In this document: piece by piece, positions 9,728-18,504 of the stretch
How the letters are laid out: every line of letters starts with the position of its first letter
How positions within the stretch are numbered: the stretch's first letter is position 1
NCBI RefSeq assembly: GCF_000143085.1
Contig: NC_014315.1
Coordinates: forward strand, 1,952,001 to 2,016,000
Length of the DNA stretch: 64,000 nt
From: Nitrosococcus watsonii C-113
Lineage (GTDB): Bacteria; Pseudomonadota; Gammaproteobacteria; Nitrosococcales; Nitrosococcaceae
Direction of reading: 5' to 3'
The notes under the pieces: model-generated
Databases searched by the model: none
What the model was told of the DNA's origin: nothing
What the model saw: only the letters and a program-made list of their open reading frames with translations
Position numbers and translations under genes: made by a program

Positions 9728-11530
9728 TCAAAAACGCATGAATACTGTTGCGAAAACCATATTCATACCAAAATCAGACTCAGAATCCGTGGAATCCCGC
9801 TGACCATGGGTATAGCGCAAAGATAACCCCGATTTTGGACTAAACCTGTGTCTTATACCAAGCGAAGCATTCCAGAGGTTATCCGAGCGGGAAGGATCTG
9901 GGGGAGTGCTTGGAAAAGAACGTTGCATCCACATGCCGCCCGCCAGGATATTCGTCCGGGAGGAAAAATTCCAGATCCAAAATAGATTCCCCCCCTTCAG
10001 ATCCTCTTCTTCGCCGCTCTCTTGAAACTCCCGATTTACCTGAAATCCACGTACTAACAGCCGGGTTTTCTCAGTCATTAGATAAGTCCAGGACAGCATA
10101 GTATTGGTGCTTAGGAAAGTTTCCGTCGTAACCGTCGGTAAAGTATTTATTGGACCCTCGGTAAAATCTGGTTGTTGAAATAATAACTGATCGTAAGTAA
10201 AAAATTGTTGACCATAAGAAGCACTAAAGATGTTGCGCTTAGTTCTGTAAATCGCCCTTACAAAAGCAGTCGTGCCAAAAAAGCGCTGGCCAACTCCCCC
10301 TACTATTCGTGTTCTACGAGAGGGATTATAAGAAAGACCCACACTCCATCGGGTTCCACTGGTGCTTCCATCGCCAGCACTCCGTCTAAATGCATTATCT
10401 TCATAACCCAATATCCCAAAAGCTGATACCCGGCGGAAAAGACGCATTTGAAGTCTAAAAAGATAGTTGGCAAGCTGAACTGTTGGGGAATCTTCACGAT
10501 GGGTGTAACGCTGGTTCGTGAGAAATGCCCAGCGAAAACGGTCAAACCGGGAACCACTCCGTAGAATTCCGAATATTCTGTCCGCATTTGTCGTCGGCGT
10601 CCCTTCAGGAGCAACTAAAACCTCTTGGCGTTGATAGCGCACTTGGCCCGAAGCGGTGTTTCCCCATCGCCAGCAATAGAAAGGCGATGCCTGTAGGGTC
10701 ACAACAGTACTAATATTACCGGTCGCAAAAAGATTCCCTGCTCCACCGCCGCCGAAGCCACCGCCGCCGAAGCCACCCCCCATACCACCACCGCCGAAGC
10801 CACCCCCCATACCACCACCGCCGAAGCCACCCCCCATACCACCACCGCCGAAGCCACCCCCCATACCACCACCGCCGAAGCCACCCCCCATACCACCGCC
10901 GCCGAAACCACCCCCCATACCACCGCCGCCGCTGCTGCAAACTCCGCTTCTACCACCGCCGAAACCACCCCCCATACCACCGCCGCCGAAACCACCCCCC
11001 ATACCACCGCCGCCGAAACCACCCCCCATACCACCGCCGCCGAAACCACCCCCCATACCACCGCCGCCGAAACCACCCCCCATACCACCGCCACCGAAAC
11101 CACCCCCCATACCACCGCCGCCGAAACCGCGAAATGGTGGTGTAGCACCTGTAGGAGAAACCAAAGCTTGGAAAACGCTAGCTCGCAAGTCGAAAAAGAG
11201 GTGATCTTCAGCTAATTCTGCCCTAGCTGATCCGAGAAAGCGGTGAAAGGTTGTATTTCTATCACTGTCCTTGGCAAACAAAAGATTCTGCATGAAATAG
11301 TTGGCTCCTAACCGAAGCCGGCTACCTGTACCTCGCAGAAAGAAACCAGGAGTAATCTGGGTAATAAAGTCACTTTCTTCCTCTCCCCGAGGTGCTAAAG
11401 TAACATTATCCGTATAAATTTCCCCCCCAGCTAGTAGAGGTGTAAACTTCCATTCTGACCCATTAGCACAGGCTCCAAAAAATAACAATACGCCTCCCCC
11501 AATAAGGCCAAAGCGCCTCCCTGCACACAT
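9728..11530 (-). CDS. XrtA-associated outer-membrane beta-barrel protein (TIGR03016-like) with Gly-rich repeat insert
   Basis: Predicted outer-membrane barrel of the PEP-CTERM-associated TIGR03016 group. It may serve as the pore or scaffold for polymer export. A signal peptide runs from MCAGRRFGLIGGGVLLFFGACANG. The rest is alternating aromatic/polar strands, and it ends in a terminal Phe (VFMRF) as outer-membrane barrels do. An insertion at about residues 135-265 consists of twelve 9-residue MGGGFGGGG units in two blocks of six, separated by RSGVCSSGG. The frame opens at a TTG at 11560, but the ATG at 11530 with AGGA upstream gives a cleaner signal peptide. It starts 45 bp after the tyrosine kinase stop. 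The glycine insert is unusual and may be a surface loop. Confidence 0.82.
   Translation of the reverse strand: MCAGRRFGLIGGGVLLFFGACANGSEWKFTPLLAGGEIYTDNVTLAPRGEEESDFITQITPGFFLRGTGSRLRLGANYFMQNLLFAKDSDRNTTFHRFLGSARAELAEDHLFFDLRASVFQALVSPTGATPPFRGFGGGGMGGGFGGGGMGGGFGGGGMGGGFGGGGMGGGFGGGGMGGGFGGGGMGGGFGGGRSGVCSSGGGGMGGGFGGGGMGGGFGGGGMGGGFGGGGMGGGFGGGGMGGGFGGGGMGGGFGGGGFGGGGAGNLFATGNISTVVTLQASPFYCWRWGNTASGQVRYQRQEVLVAPEGTPTTNADRIFGILRSGSRFDRFRWAFLTNQRYTHREDSPTVQLANYLFRLQMRLFRRVSAFGILGYEDNAFRRSAGDGSTSGTRWSVGLSYNPSRRTRIVGGVGQRFFGTTAFVRAIYRTKRNIFSASYGQQFFTYDQLLFQQPDFTEGPINTLPTVTTETFLSTNTMLSWTYLMTEKTRLLVRGFQVNREFQESGEEEDLKGGNLFWIWNFSSRTNILAGGMWMQRSFPSTPPDPSRSDNLWNASLGIRHRFSPKSGLSLRYTHGQRDSTDSESDFGMNMVFATVFMRF
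10747..11128. repeat. Tandem 27-bp coding repeat (MGGGFGGGG units)
   Basis: A near-perfect 27-bp period repeats across about 380 bp inside the barrel gene, in two arrays of six units split by a non-repeat spacer (about 10931-10965). The units in 10760-10900 read GAAGCCACC on the plus strand, whereas those in 10905-11125 mostly read GAAACCACC, so two subtypes have been homogenised separately. All units keep the reading frame. Copy-number change by slippage would change the protein length in 9-aa steps. Confidence 0.93.
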
Positions 11531-11575
11531 CAAGGAAAATTCCTGACATATCCGAAACAACTAACAAAATAACCA

Positions 11576-12469
11576 TTATTGGCCATTGGAGTAGCTGCCG
11601 TAGTAATAGCCACCATAATAGTCTTGACCTGATGCTTGCCGATTTTTATTCAGCACCAACCATATCAATTTATTAGATTGATCTAGCAGGGAAAGCGCTT
11701 CCTTGACAGCGGTTTGTGGGGTACGTCCGGTTTCAACTACTAATACAATTTGGCCCATGAGATGAGCCAATGCACTGGGCTGGCTAGCTGCAAGCAAAGG
11801 CGAGCTATCAATAATGATTATGCGCTCTGGATAGCGGCGGGAAACATCTTCTGCAAACATCGCCATTTGTTTGCTGGCAAGCAACTCCGTTGAACGGGAA
11901 TAAGGTTTTCCTGCTCCCACAACACGAAGGTTGTCAATATTAGTACGCACCATTACGTCAGCCAAATCCAAAGTGGGATCCCTCAGCACCTCCACCAAAC
12001 CGGTCCTTTTCGTAAGGCTAAGCGTGTCGCTTAGTTTCGGTCTCACCACATCTGCGTCTATTAAAAGAACAGTACGGTTATACTCCATCACAATACTCAT
12101 CGCCAAGTTGATGGAAGTAAAGGTCTTACCTTCCCCCGAAAGTGCACTTGTCACCATAATCACATTACTGTATTCATTAGAACTAACGCTGCTGTCAAGT
12201 GCTCTTTTCAGGATAGACCTTTTTATCATGCGATACTCTTCCGCAATCCGGCTTTGGGGTTCAGCTGGTACGATAAAACCTTTTTGGCGCAGCGCCTCTA
12301 AATCCAGCCGATGCATCTGGGATTTTCTCTCTCCCGGCCTAACCCGTATTTGGGGAGATGCCGTCTGCCGCTCTAAAGAATTCGAAGAGAAAGGGGCTGC
12401 ATTCGCAGGAGTCAAAGTCTCTTGACCGACCATGTTTTTACGCTCCATCGCTTTTTCAATGCTACTCAT
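11576..12469 (-). CDS. XrtA-associated tyrosine autokinase (BY-kinase)
   Basis: Cytoplasmic bacterial tyrosine kinase of the CpsD/Wzc cytoplasmic-domain type that regulates polymer chain length with its membrane partner. Walker A is SALSGEGKT (about 108-116), Walker A' is VLLIDADVVRPKL (about 134-146) and Walker B is IIIIDSSPLL. The C-terminus is a tyrosine cluster (DYYGGYYYGSYSNGQ), the expected autophosphorylation site. At 297 aa it matches the TIGR03018 group. It is encoded between the chain-length determinant and the barrel protein, with 231 bp on its 5' side. That gap contains an AT-rich stretch and a small CCCGG-AAAAA-CCGGG hairpin (about 12618-12632), so it may have its own promoter. 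Confidence 0.92.
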   Translation of the reverse strand: MSSIEKAMERKNMVGQETLTPANAAPFSSNSLERQTASPQIRVRPGERKSQMHRLDLEALRQKGFIVPAEPQSRIAEEYRMIKRSILKRALDSSVSSNEYSNVIMVTSALSGEGKTFTSINLAMSIVMEYNRTVLLIDADVVRPKLSDTLSLTKRTGLVEVLRDPTLDLADVMVRTNIDNLRVVGAGKPYSRSTELLASKQMAMFAEDVSRRYPERIIIIDSSPLLAASQPSALAHLMGQIVLVVETGRTPQTAVKEALSLLDQSNKLIWLVLNKNRQASGQDYYGGYYYGSYSNGQ

Positions 12470-12700
12470 AAAAAATATTCCTTAATTTTTTTCTACGGAC
12501 AATGTCCCCAGCAATACTTAGTCAAAATACAATCTACGTTTTGCTCTTCTCGTAATTGTATAAAGATAAACTTCCTCTCTCTATTAAGATAGGCCGCATT
12601 TAATCAATTAAATTACCCCCGGAAAAACCGGGTCTCACCTTAATTTAGTAAGTATTTATAGTTTGAATTATTACTCTTAAATTTAGGGAATTTTAGGGCA

Positions 12701-14296
12701 CTAAAAAAGCGAATGCTTAATTGTGTCGAACATTTTGATACCAAAGAGATAATTGGATACCAATAATCCATATCCAGCGATGAGAAGACCTAGAAAAGCA
12801 AGAAGAAACGCCAGATTAAGCCGATGCTTCCATAAAATACGCCCTGATAATATCATTGATACCGGGCCTAGAACGGGAAGCCCCGTCGCTTCTTCTAAAT
12901 CCCGGCGGGTATAAAAAACGAGCCTTAATTGGGAAAGAAGAAATGCCAAAGCCCCTCCGGCACCTACCGCAACCACCAGAACTAACGTTAATAACAAGGG
13001 ACGGTCAGGACCAGAAGGAAGGAGCGGTTGTATAGGCGGTTCCACAATTCTGAACTTAACATTATCTGGCGACTCTTCCACCCTTTCACCCATTTTTGCT
13101 GATTCTAAGCGTGTTAATAGTTGCTGATAGTTGCTTTTATAGACCCCATAGTCACGATTTAGCTGAGCTAATTCCGCCTCTACCTTAGGAATAGTATCGA
13201 CGAGTTCACGCAACCGTTCTACATCTTTCTCCAAGGCGCTAACTTCCGCTTCTTGAGAAGCAATATTGGCTTCCGCTTCTGCCAGAGATATCTGCATTTG
13301 CTGATAGTAAAAGCTACCCCCCGCTGCATATTCTCCCGTTTCATTCGCTTCTTCTCCTTCGCCTTGCTGCTCCTGCGGTAAAGAAAACCGCTGCTCTTCT
13401 CTTTTTTGTAACATCGCAATAGTTTCCTTAATCGCCGAAACCTTTGGATGTTTATCCGTGTACTTGAGCAACACCTCATCTAGTTCCGTTTGCAAGGATT
13501 GAATACGTATATCAACGGGATTGGTATATCTTTTTGACGAGGTTCCTGTCCCAAATCCAAAAACCGGTTCCTCTCCTCTCAATTGACGTTTAAGTACATC
13601 CCGGCGCCCTATCGCCATATTAAGCTCAGTACGCGCCGTACGTAAATTCTCTACCGCAGTCTGCAAACGCTGATAATAATCGCCCTTTTCACTAGGCATT
13701 AGGCCCACATGCTCCCGTTTAAAGTCCATTAACCTTTGTTCAGCAGTACGAAGCAGCTTTTCATATTCCTTAATTTGCTGAAAAATGAACTGTTGAGCAG
13801 TATTACTATCTTTACGGGAGGCACCCATGGTGCTTTCCACAAAAATGTTCAATATGGCTTGCACCACCCGTTGCGCAAGTTGAGGATCAGTGTTTTCATA
13901 TGCAATTGTGTATAAATTGTCTTTGCTTGTTCCCTTTATATGAATATCTTTTTCAAGCCCACTAAGAAGTTTTACTTCCTGCTCCGGCGTGGTCACGGAC
14001 AAATCCATATCGGTTTGGCGGATCACTTTCTCTAAATTAGGCCGGCTTAATAAAGTCTGAGTCATTATTCTAAGCCGTTGATCGACATTAGGCTGAACAG
14101 CCAATCCCTGCAAAAGGGGGCGCAGTAGCGAATCAGTATCGACATAAACTCGTGCTGAGGATTCATATCTATCAGGCATCTGGATCACATATGTCCAACC
14201 TACAATCACCACCACCCATGCCATTAGAACGCCATACCAACGGTAACGCCAAATTCCGCACCAATAACTATATAGCTGTAACCACAGCTCATGCAT
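12701..14296 (-). CDS. XrtA-system polysaccharide chain-length determinant (Wzz/GumC family)
   Basis: Inner-membrane polysaccharide co-polymerase partner of the tyrosine kinase. The N-terminus has a transmembrane helix (about 18-36) followed by the Wzz signature YESSARVYVDTDSLLRPLLQG. A long periplasmic coiled-coil segment occupies about 170-400, with many Glu/Leu/Gln heptads. A PxxP-like block (IQPLLPSGPDRP) precedes the second transmembrane helix, and another helix lies near the C-terminus. At 531 aa it fits the TIGR03007 group. It starts 14 bp after the export lipoprotein, so the two are translationally linked. It lacks a kinase domain, consistent with the separate kinase gene downstream. 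Confidence 0.92.
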   Translation of the reverse strand: MHELWLQLYSYWCGIWRYRWYGVLMAWVVVIVGWTYVIQMPDRYESSARVYVDTDSLLRPLLQGLAVQPNVDQRLRIMTQTLLSRPNLEKVIRQTDMDLSVTTPEQEVKLLSGLEKDIHIKGTSKDNLYTIAYENTDPQLAQRVVQAILNIFVESTMGASRKDSNTAQQFIFQQIKEYEKLLRTAEQRLMDFKREHVGLMPSEKGDYYQRLQTAVENLRTARTELNMAIGRRDVLKRQLRGEEPVFGFGTGTSSKRYTNPVDIRIQSLQTELDEVLLKYTDKHPKVSAIKETIAMLQKREEQRFSLPQEQQGEGEEANETGEYAAGGSFYYQQMQISLAEAEANIASQEAEVSALEKDVERLRELVDTIPKVEAELAQLNRDYGVYKSNYQQLLTRLESAKMGERVEESPDNVKFRIVEPPIQPLLPSGPDRPLLLTLVLVVAVGAGGALAFLLSQLRLVFYTRRDLEEATGLPVLGPVSMILSGRILWKHRLNLAFLLAFLGLLIAGYGLLVSNYLFGIKMFDTIKHSLF

Positions 14297-14310
14297 GAGT
14301 CTTTATCCTT

Positions 14311-14937
14311 TTAAAACCAAGCCTCGGGAATAATCAGTATATCGCCCGGTAATATCTCTACATTAGCGGTAATATCTCCATCTCTAATCAAATCATCCAA
14401 CCGTACCGAAAACTGCTTTTCGCGGCCATTTGCCGTGCGGACGAGGGTTGCACTGTTGCCAGCGGCAAACTCCGTGAGTCCTCCTACCTCAATCATCACA
14501 TCGAGCAAGCTCATATGCTCTTGATAGCTGAGAGCCCTAGGATCAGCCGCTTCACCTACCACCCGAACCTGTTCGCTAAAACGTCCAATAAACTCATTTA
14601 CTATAACGGTAACAATAGGCGCTCTCACATAACGAGACAAGATTTTTTCTATATCCCGGGCAAGCTCAGTCGGTGTCTTACCACTTGCCTGAAGATCCTC
14701 AACCAACGGTGAAGTTAGGCGCCCATCAGGGTGTACAATAATACTGCTTGAAAGTTCCTCGTTACCCCAGACAAAAATTTCTACTTCGTCTCCAGGACCG
14801 ATAATATAGTAAGGCGTCTGTCCCTCTTGAGCCGCTACAACAGGGGCCGGTGGCTTAGTACTGGCACAACCAAAGATAGCCGCTGCAATTAAGAGTATGA
14901 GCAAGCACCCAATAAATTTATGGCTTCTAAGATGCAT
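14311..14937 (-). CDS. XrtA-system polysaccharide export lipoprotein (Wza-like)
   Basis: Outer-membrane polysaccharide export protein of the Wza/TIGR03027 type. A lipoprotein signal ends with AAAIFGC, giving lipid-modified Cys24. The polysaccharide export domain follows (YYIIGPGDEVEIFVWGNEEL, VHPDGRLTSPLVEDLQASG) and then an SLBB-like segment (VRVVGEAADPRALSYQ). At 208 aa it is a short single-SLBB form. It is the first gene of the minus-strand exopolysaccharide block, and the promoter should lie in the intergenic region above 14937. Confidence 0.92.
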   Translation of the reverse strand: MHLRSHKFIGCLLILLIAAAIFGCASTKPPAPVVAAQEGQTPYYIIGPGDEVEIFVWGNEELSSSIIVHPDGRLTSPLVEDLQASGKTPTELARDIEKILSRYVRAPIVTVIVNEFIGRFSEQVRVVGEAADPRALSYQEHMSLLDVMIEVGGLTEFAAGNSATLVRTANGREKQFSVRLDDLIRDGDITANVEILPGDILIIPEAWF

Positions 14938-15643
14938 ATAGTTGACCTTAACTTTTTCCTGTATACACTACAGAATCGTTATTGTTTACTTAAAATCCTG
15001 GTCGATTACCTACCGCCTGAGCGCAGCCTTGGCGGCTATTTTCCCTGCACAGTCCTGAATTAAGACACAGACTAGGCAGGGCTAGATAATTCAATTAAAT
15101 ACGATGCATAAATCCTAATCAGGTTTCTCGTCGTAAACCGGGCCCTAATTTGGTCCGTCATCCCAACTCTCAATAATCAAGCAGTATCGACTAAAGTTTC
15201 GGTTTGATTAAGAGAAGCCAGAAGAAAGATGCGGGTCAAACGCTTTGCGGACTAGTTAATAGGTAGTAAAATATCGTTATTTTTTCCTTGTATCTAACTA
15301 CTGGATATTTATCTATTTTTTGTTTTTAAAGAGGCATGAACTCCCGATAATCTTTAATTCTTATCTGCGAAGTTAAACCTCCTCTAAATTATTAGAGTAT
15401 TAGTTTAATATTATAATTATATAAATAACCCATTGAAAGCCTGACCAGCGCACCGTCCTCCCTATTCACCCGAACTTCTAGAATCTAGCAGGCCCAAAAA
15501 AGGGAGCCTGCAGGCGACTATACCCCATGGTGCTATCTAATACGCGCTGCTTATTGAAAAGTATGTTAAAGAAGCTGACTATTTTGTACGATAATGCAAT
15601 GACGATACAACTAATGTCCACACAATATTTCCCGAGGTTGCCC
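14938..15643. other. Divergent intergenic region between exopolysaccharide block and prsT
   Basis: About 700 bp between two divergently transcribed parts of the locus, so promoters for both directions are expected here. It is AT-rich around 15260-15430. I looked for a sigma-54 site (TGGCAC-N5-TTGC) because the locus encodes the sigma-54 regulator PrsR, but found no convincing match on either strand. No RNA gene or other ORF is supported. Confidence 0.5.
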
Positions 15644-18439
15644 ATGCCGAGCCCACTAATAAGCCCTATGGTCCTAATCTGCTCACTATTATTAGCAATT
15701 GCCCTGTTAACAGGCTGCAGCGGGGATTCCAATCTCACCCCCGAAGAGCACATCTCACGCGCCAAGGAATATCAGGATCAGGGAAAAATAAGGGCTACCA
15801 TTATCGAATTGAAAAATGCCCTCCAGAAAACGCCGGACAATCAAGAGGCGCGCTGGCTCCTAGGTCAAGCCTACGTGAAAGCGGGTGATGGGCCATCCGC
15901 CGAAAAAGAACTAAAACGAGCTCTCAGCCTTGGGTTAGCCCCCGAAGCTACAGCTATTTCTCTAACCCGCGCTGCCCTCTTACAAAGAGAATTTCAAACA
16001 GCCGTTGAAGCTTCGACTGATTACCCTACCCTTCCCAAAGAGGAACAGGCAGAGCTACTAGCCCTACGGGGACATGCCTATCTTGGGCTACAAGAACTTG
16101 AAAAAGCAGAAAAATCATACGAATCAGCCCTTTCCATTAATCCTGATACCCCGGAGGCCGGCTTTGGAAAAGCACGAATCGCCGCACTGCAGGACCACCT
16201 GGAAGAGACCCGGCAATGGCTAGAAAAAGTCCTTCAGACTACGCCAAGCTTCGCTCCCGCCTGGAGTCTGCTAGGTGACCTAGATCGTTATCAAGGAAAC
16301 GGGGAAGCCGCTGAACAAGCCTATGGGAAAGCCATCGCCCACCGCTTCAATAATGCCAGCGATCTGCTCAACCGGGCATTGGTGCGCATTTACTTGAAAG
16401 ACTATGAAGGCGCGGCCAGCGATTTGGAAACGCTGAGTAAACGCGCGCCCAATCATCCAGGGGTAACCTACGCCCAGGGATTATTATATTTCCAGCAGCA
16501 ACAGTACGCTGACGCTTTAACAGACTTCCAAAAAACGCTGAACCAGAATCCAAAATACATGCCCGCAGTATTCTATGCAGGCATCGCCCACTATCAGCAA
16601 GGCCAGATGGAACAGGCAGAACGACTCTTACAACAGTTCTTAGCCTACTTTCCTCAATCCGAGGCAGCGGCTAAAGTACTCGCAGTAGTACGGTTCCACA
16701 AAGGTGATTATAAAGGTGCCGAATCCGTGCTTAAGCCCCTACTAGCCCGATACCCTAATGATACTCATATACTAACATTGATGGGCGATATCGCCCTAAG
16801 GCAGGGTAAAGCTAGAGAGGGGACCGGGTATTTTCAGCAAGTGACTATCCAGGAGCCAGAATCTGCTGCCGCTTATATGAAATTGGGACTTGGGCTGGAA
16901 TTTTCAGGAGAACACCAACAAGGCATACAAATGTTGGAAAAAGCCTTGAAACTAGAACCCCAGATGCCGCAGGCAGACTTATTAGTTATTCTTAGCCATT
17001 TGCAAGCTCGCAATTTCGATAAGGCCATAGAAGCAGCCCAACAGATGCACCGAAAATATCCGGATAGTCCCGAGCCTCTCACTTTAATGGGAGGTGCTTA
17101 TCTTGGAAAGGGCGAGAAAGCTAAAGCCCGGAGCGCCTTTCGAGAAGCATTAAAAGTAGCGCCAGGGGCACCTAATGCTATTCACAACCTAGCTAATTTG
17201 GAAATCCAAAAGGGTAATTTAGAAAAAGCTATTTCCTTATATCAGCAAACTCTAAAATATAACCCTAATCACCTACATACCCTGCTGCGGCTAGCGGCAC
17301 TTGAGCAACAAAGGGGAAATATTGCCAAAGCTAAAATATTACTTGAGCAGGCGATGCAGGCGCACCCTCAAGCATTAAACCCCCGCCTCCTTCTAGGCGA
17401 TTACTATCTCCGTGATGGACAACCTCAGAAAGCCTTGGCAATTACTTCAGACATACAGGACACCTTCCCCGATAATCCTGCTTTATTGGCGCTGGCTGGC
17501 AAGATCCAGTTAGCTCTGGGGAAATCTCGTAATGCACTGCGGTATTTTAATAAATTAGTTAGCCTCCAACCTGATTCAGCAACTGCTCATTATGAACTAG
17601 CGCGCGCTTATTACGAAACAAAACAATTTACCAAAACTCAAACTGAACTAGAAAAAACACTAGTGTTGGACCCAAACCATGCAGGAGCTAGATTTGTAAT
17701 GGCGCGCCTGCTAATGCAGGAAGGAAAGCAGGAAGAAGCCAAAAAACAACTTCGAGAACTAAAAAGGACACATCTTAATCAACCAGAAGTCATTGATCTT
17801 GAAGCTCAATTAGCCCTACAGCAAAATCAGCCTAGCGAAGCAATAGAAATTTATCAAAAAGCACACAATGATTTTCCAGATAGCAATCGCTGGCCTCTAA
17901 AATTGGCCCAAATTCAGTGGCAAACAGGCAAGCAAAAGGATAGCTTAGCTACCTTAGAAAAATGGCTTAAAAGCCACCCGGAAGATTTTCAGGTACAATT
18001 TGTCGCAGCCAATAACTATTTGTTGCTTGGCCAAAATAATCGGGCTGAATCGGCTTTTGCCAAGCTGCATGAACAAGCACCAGAGAATGTGCTCGTCCTC
18101 AACAACCTAGCCTGGCTTATACACAAAAAAGAGCCTACCCAAGCACTAGGATATGCAAAACAAGCGTTAGAACTAGCTCCAGAAAATCCGGAGGTGATGG
18201 ATACGCTGGGTGTTATCTTGCTAAAAAAAGGCCAAATCCGCAAAGCGCTAGGATTGTTCAAAAAAGCCTCTCGCAAATTACCTCAAAATCAAGATATCCA
18301 GTTTCACCTGGCTCAAGCCCTTATCCAAGAGGGGAATACAAAAAAAGGTAAGGAAATACTACAGAGGCTAATAACCTCTGACCGTCCTTTCCACGAACGA
18401 AAGAAGGCTCAAGAGCTTCTTAAACAACTTGAAGGGTGA
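15644..18439 (+). CDS. prsT: PEP-CTERM system TPR-repeat lipoprotein PrsT
   Basis: Large periplasmic or outer-membrane lipoprotein made almost entirely of tetratricopeptide repeats, as in TIGR02917 proteins of exosortase loci. The frame opens at 15527, but I choose the ATG at 15644, which has GAGG 6 bases upstream and yields MPSPLISPMVLICSLLLAIA with lipobox LLTGC (Cys25). Repeats such as ALSINPDTPEAGFGKARIAA and TLKYNPNHLHTLLRLAALE recur at about 34-residue spacing to the C-terminus. Length (about 931 aa) is typical. It is thought to scaffold assembly or export of the polymer. A flavoprotein gene follows 65 bp downstream on the same strand. Confidence 0.9.
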   Translation: MPSPLISPMVLICSLLLAIALLTGCSGDSNLTPEEHISRAKEYQDQGKIRATIIELKNALQKTPDNQEARWLLGQAYVKAGDGPSAEKELKRALSLGLAPEATAISLTRAALLQREFQTAVEASTDYPTLPKEEQAELLALRGHAYLGLQELEKAEKSYESALSINPDTPEAGFGKARIAALQDHLEETRQWLEKVLQTTPSFAPAWSLLGDLDRYQGNGEAAEQAYGKAIAHRFNNASDLLNRALVRIYLKDYEGAASDLETLSKRAPNHPGVTYAQGLLYFQQQQYADALTDFQKTLNQNPKYMPAVFYAGIAHYQQGQMEQAERLLQQFLAYFPQSEAAAKVLAVVRFHKGDYKGAESVLKPLLARYPNDTHILTLMGDIALRQGKAREGTGYFQQVTIQEPESAAAYMKLGLGLEFSGEHQQGIQMLEKALKLEPQMPQADLLVILSHLQARNFDKAIEAAQQMHRKYPDSPEPLTLMGGAYLGKGEKAKARSAFREALKVAPGAPNAIHNLANLEIQKGNLEKAISLYQQTLKYNPNHLHTLLRLAALEQQRGNIAKAKILLEQAMQAHPQALNPRLLLGDYYLRDGQPQKALAITSDIQDTFPDNPALLALAGKIQLALGKSRNALRYFNKLVSLQPDSATAHYELARAYYETKQFTKTQTELEKTLVLDPNHAGARFVMARLLMQEGKQEEAKKQLRELKRTHLNQPEVIDLEAQLALQQNQPSEAIEIYQKAHNDFPDSNRWPLKLAQIQWQTGKQKDSLATLEKWLKSHPEDFQVQFVAANNYLLLGQNNRAESAFAKLHEQAPENVLVLNNLAWLIHKKEPTQALGYAKQALELAPENPEVMDTLGVILLKKGQIRKALGLFKKASRKLPQNQDIQFHLAQALIQEGNTKKGKEILQRLITSDRPFHERKKAQELLKQLEG

Positions 18440-18504
18440 TAATAAAGTTTAAACTCAAAGCTACTATCCAGCTTCGTAGATAAATAAGGATTAAACTTAA
18501 TAAT

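Noticed and set aside
10747-11128. Regularly spaced repeats that could be mistaken for a CRISPR array
   Set aside because: The repeats are contiguous 27-bp units without spacers and stay in one reading frame coding Gly-rich protein.
10699-11148. 149-codon overlapping minus frame across the repeat
   Set aside because: Its low-complexity Val/Trp translation is a shadow of the Gly-rich repeat in the true frame.
14938-15643. Sigma-54 promoter for the exopolysaccharide block
   Set aside because: I looked for TGGCAC-N5-TTGC on both strands and found no adequate match; a computed scan is needed.
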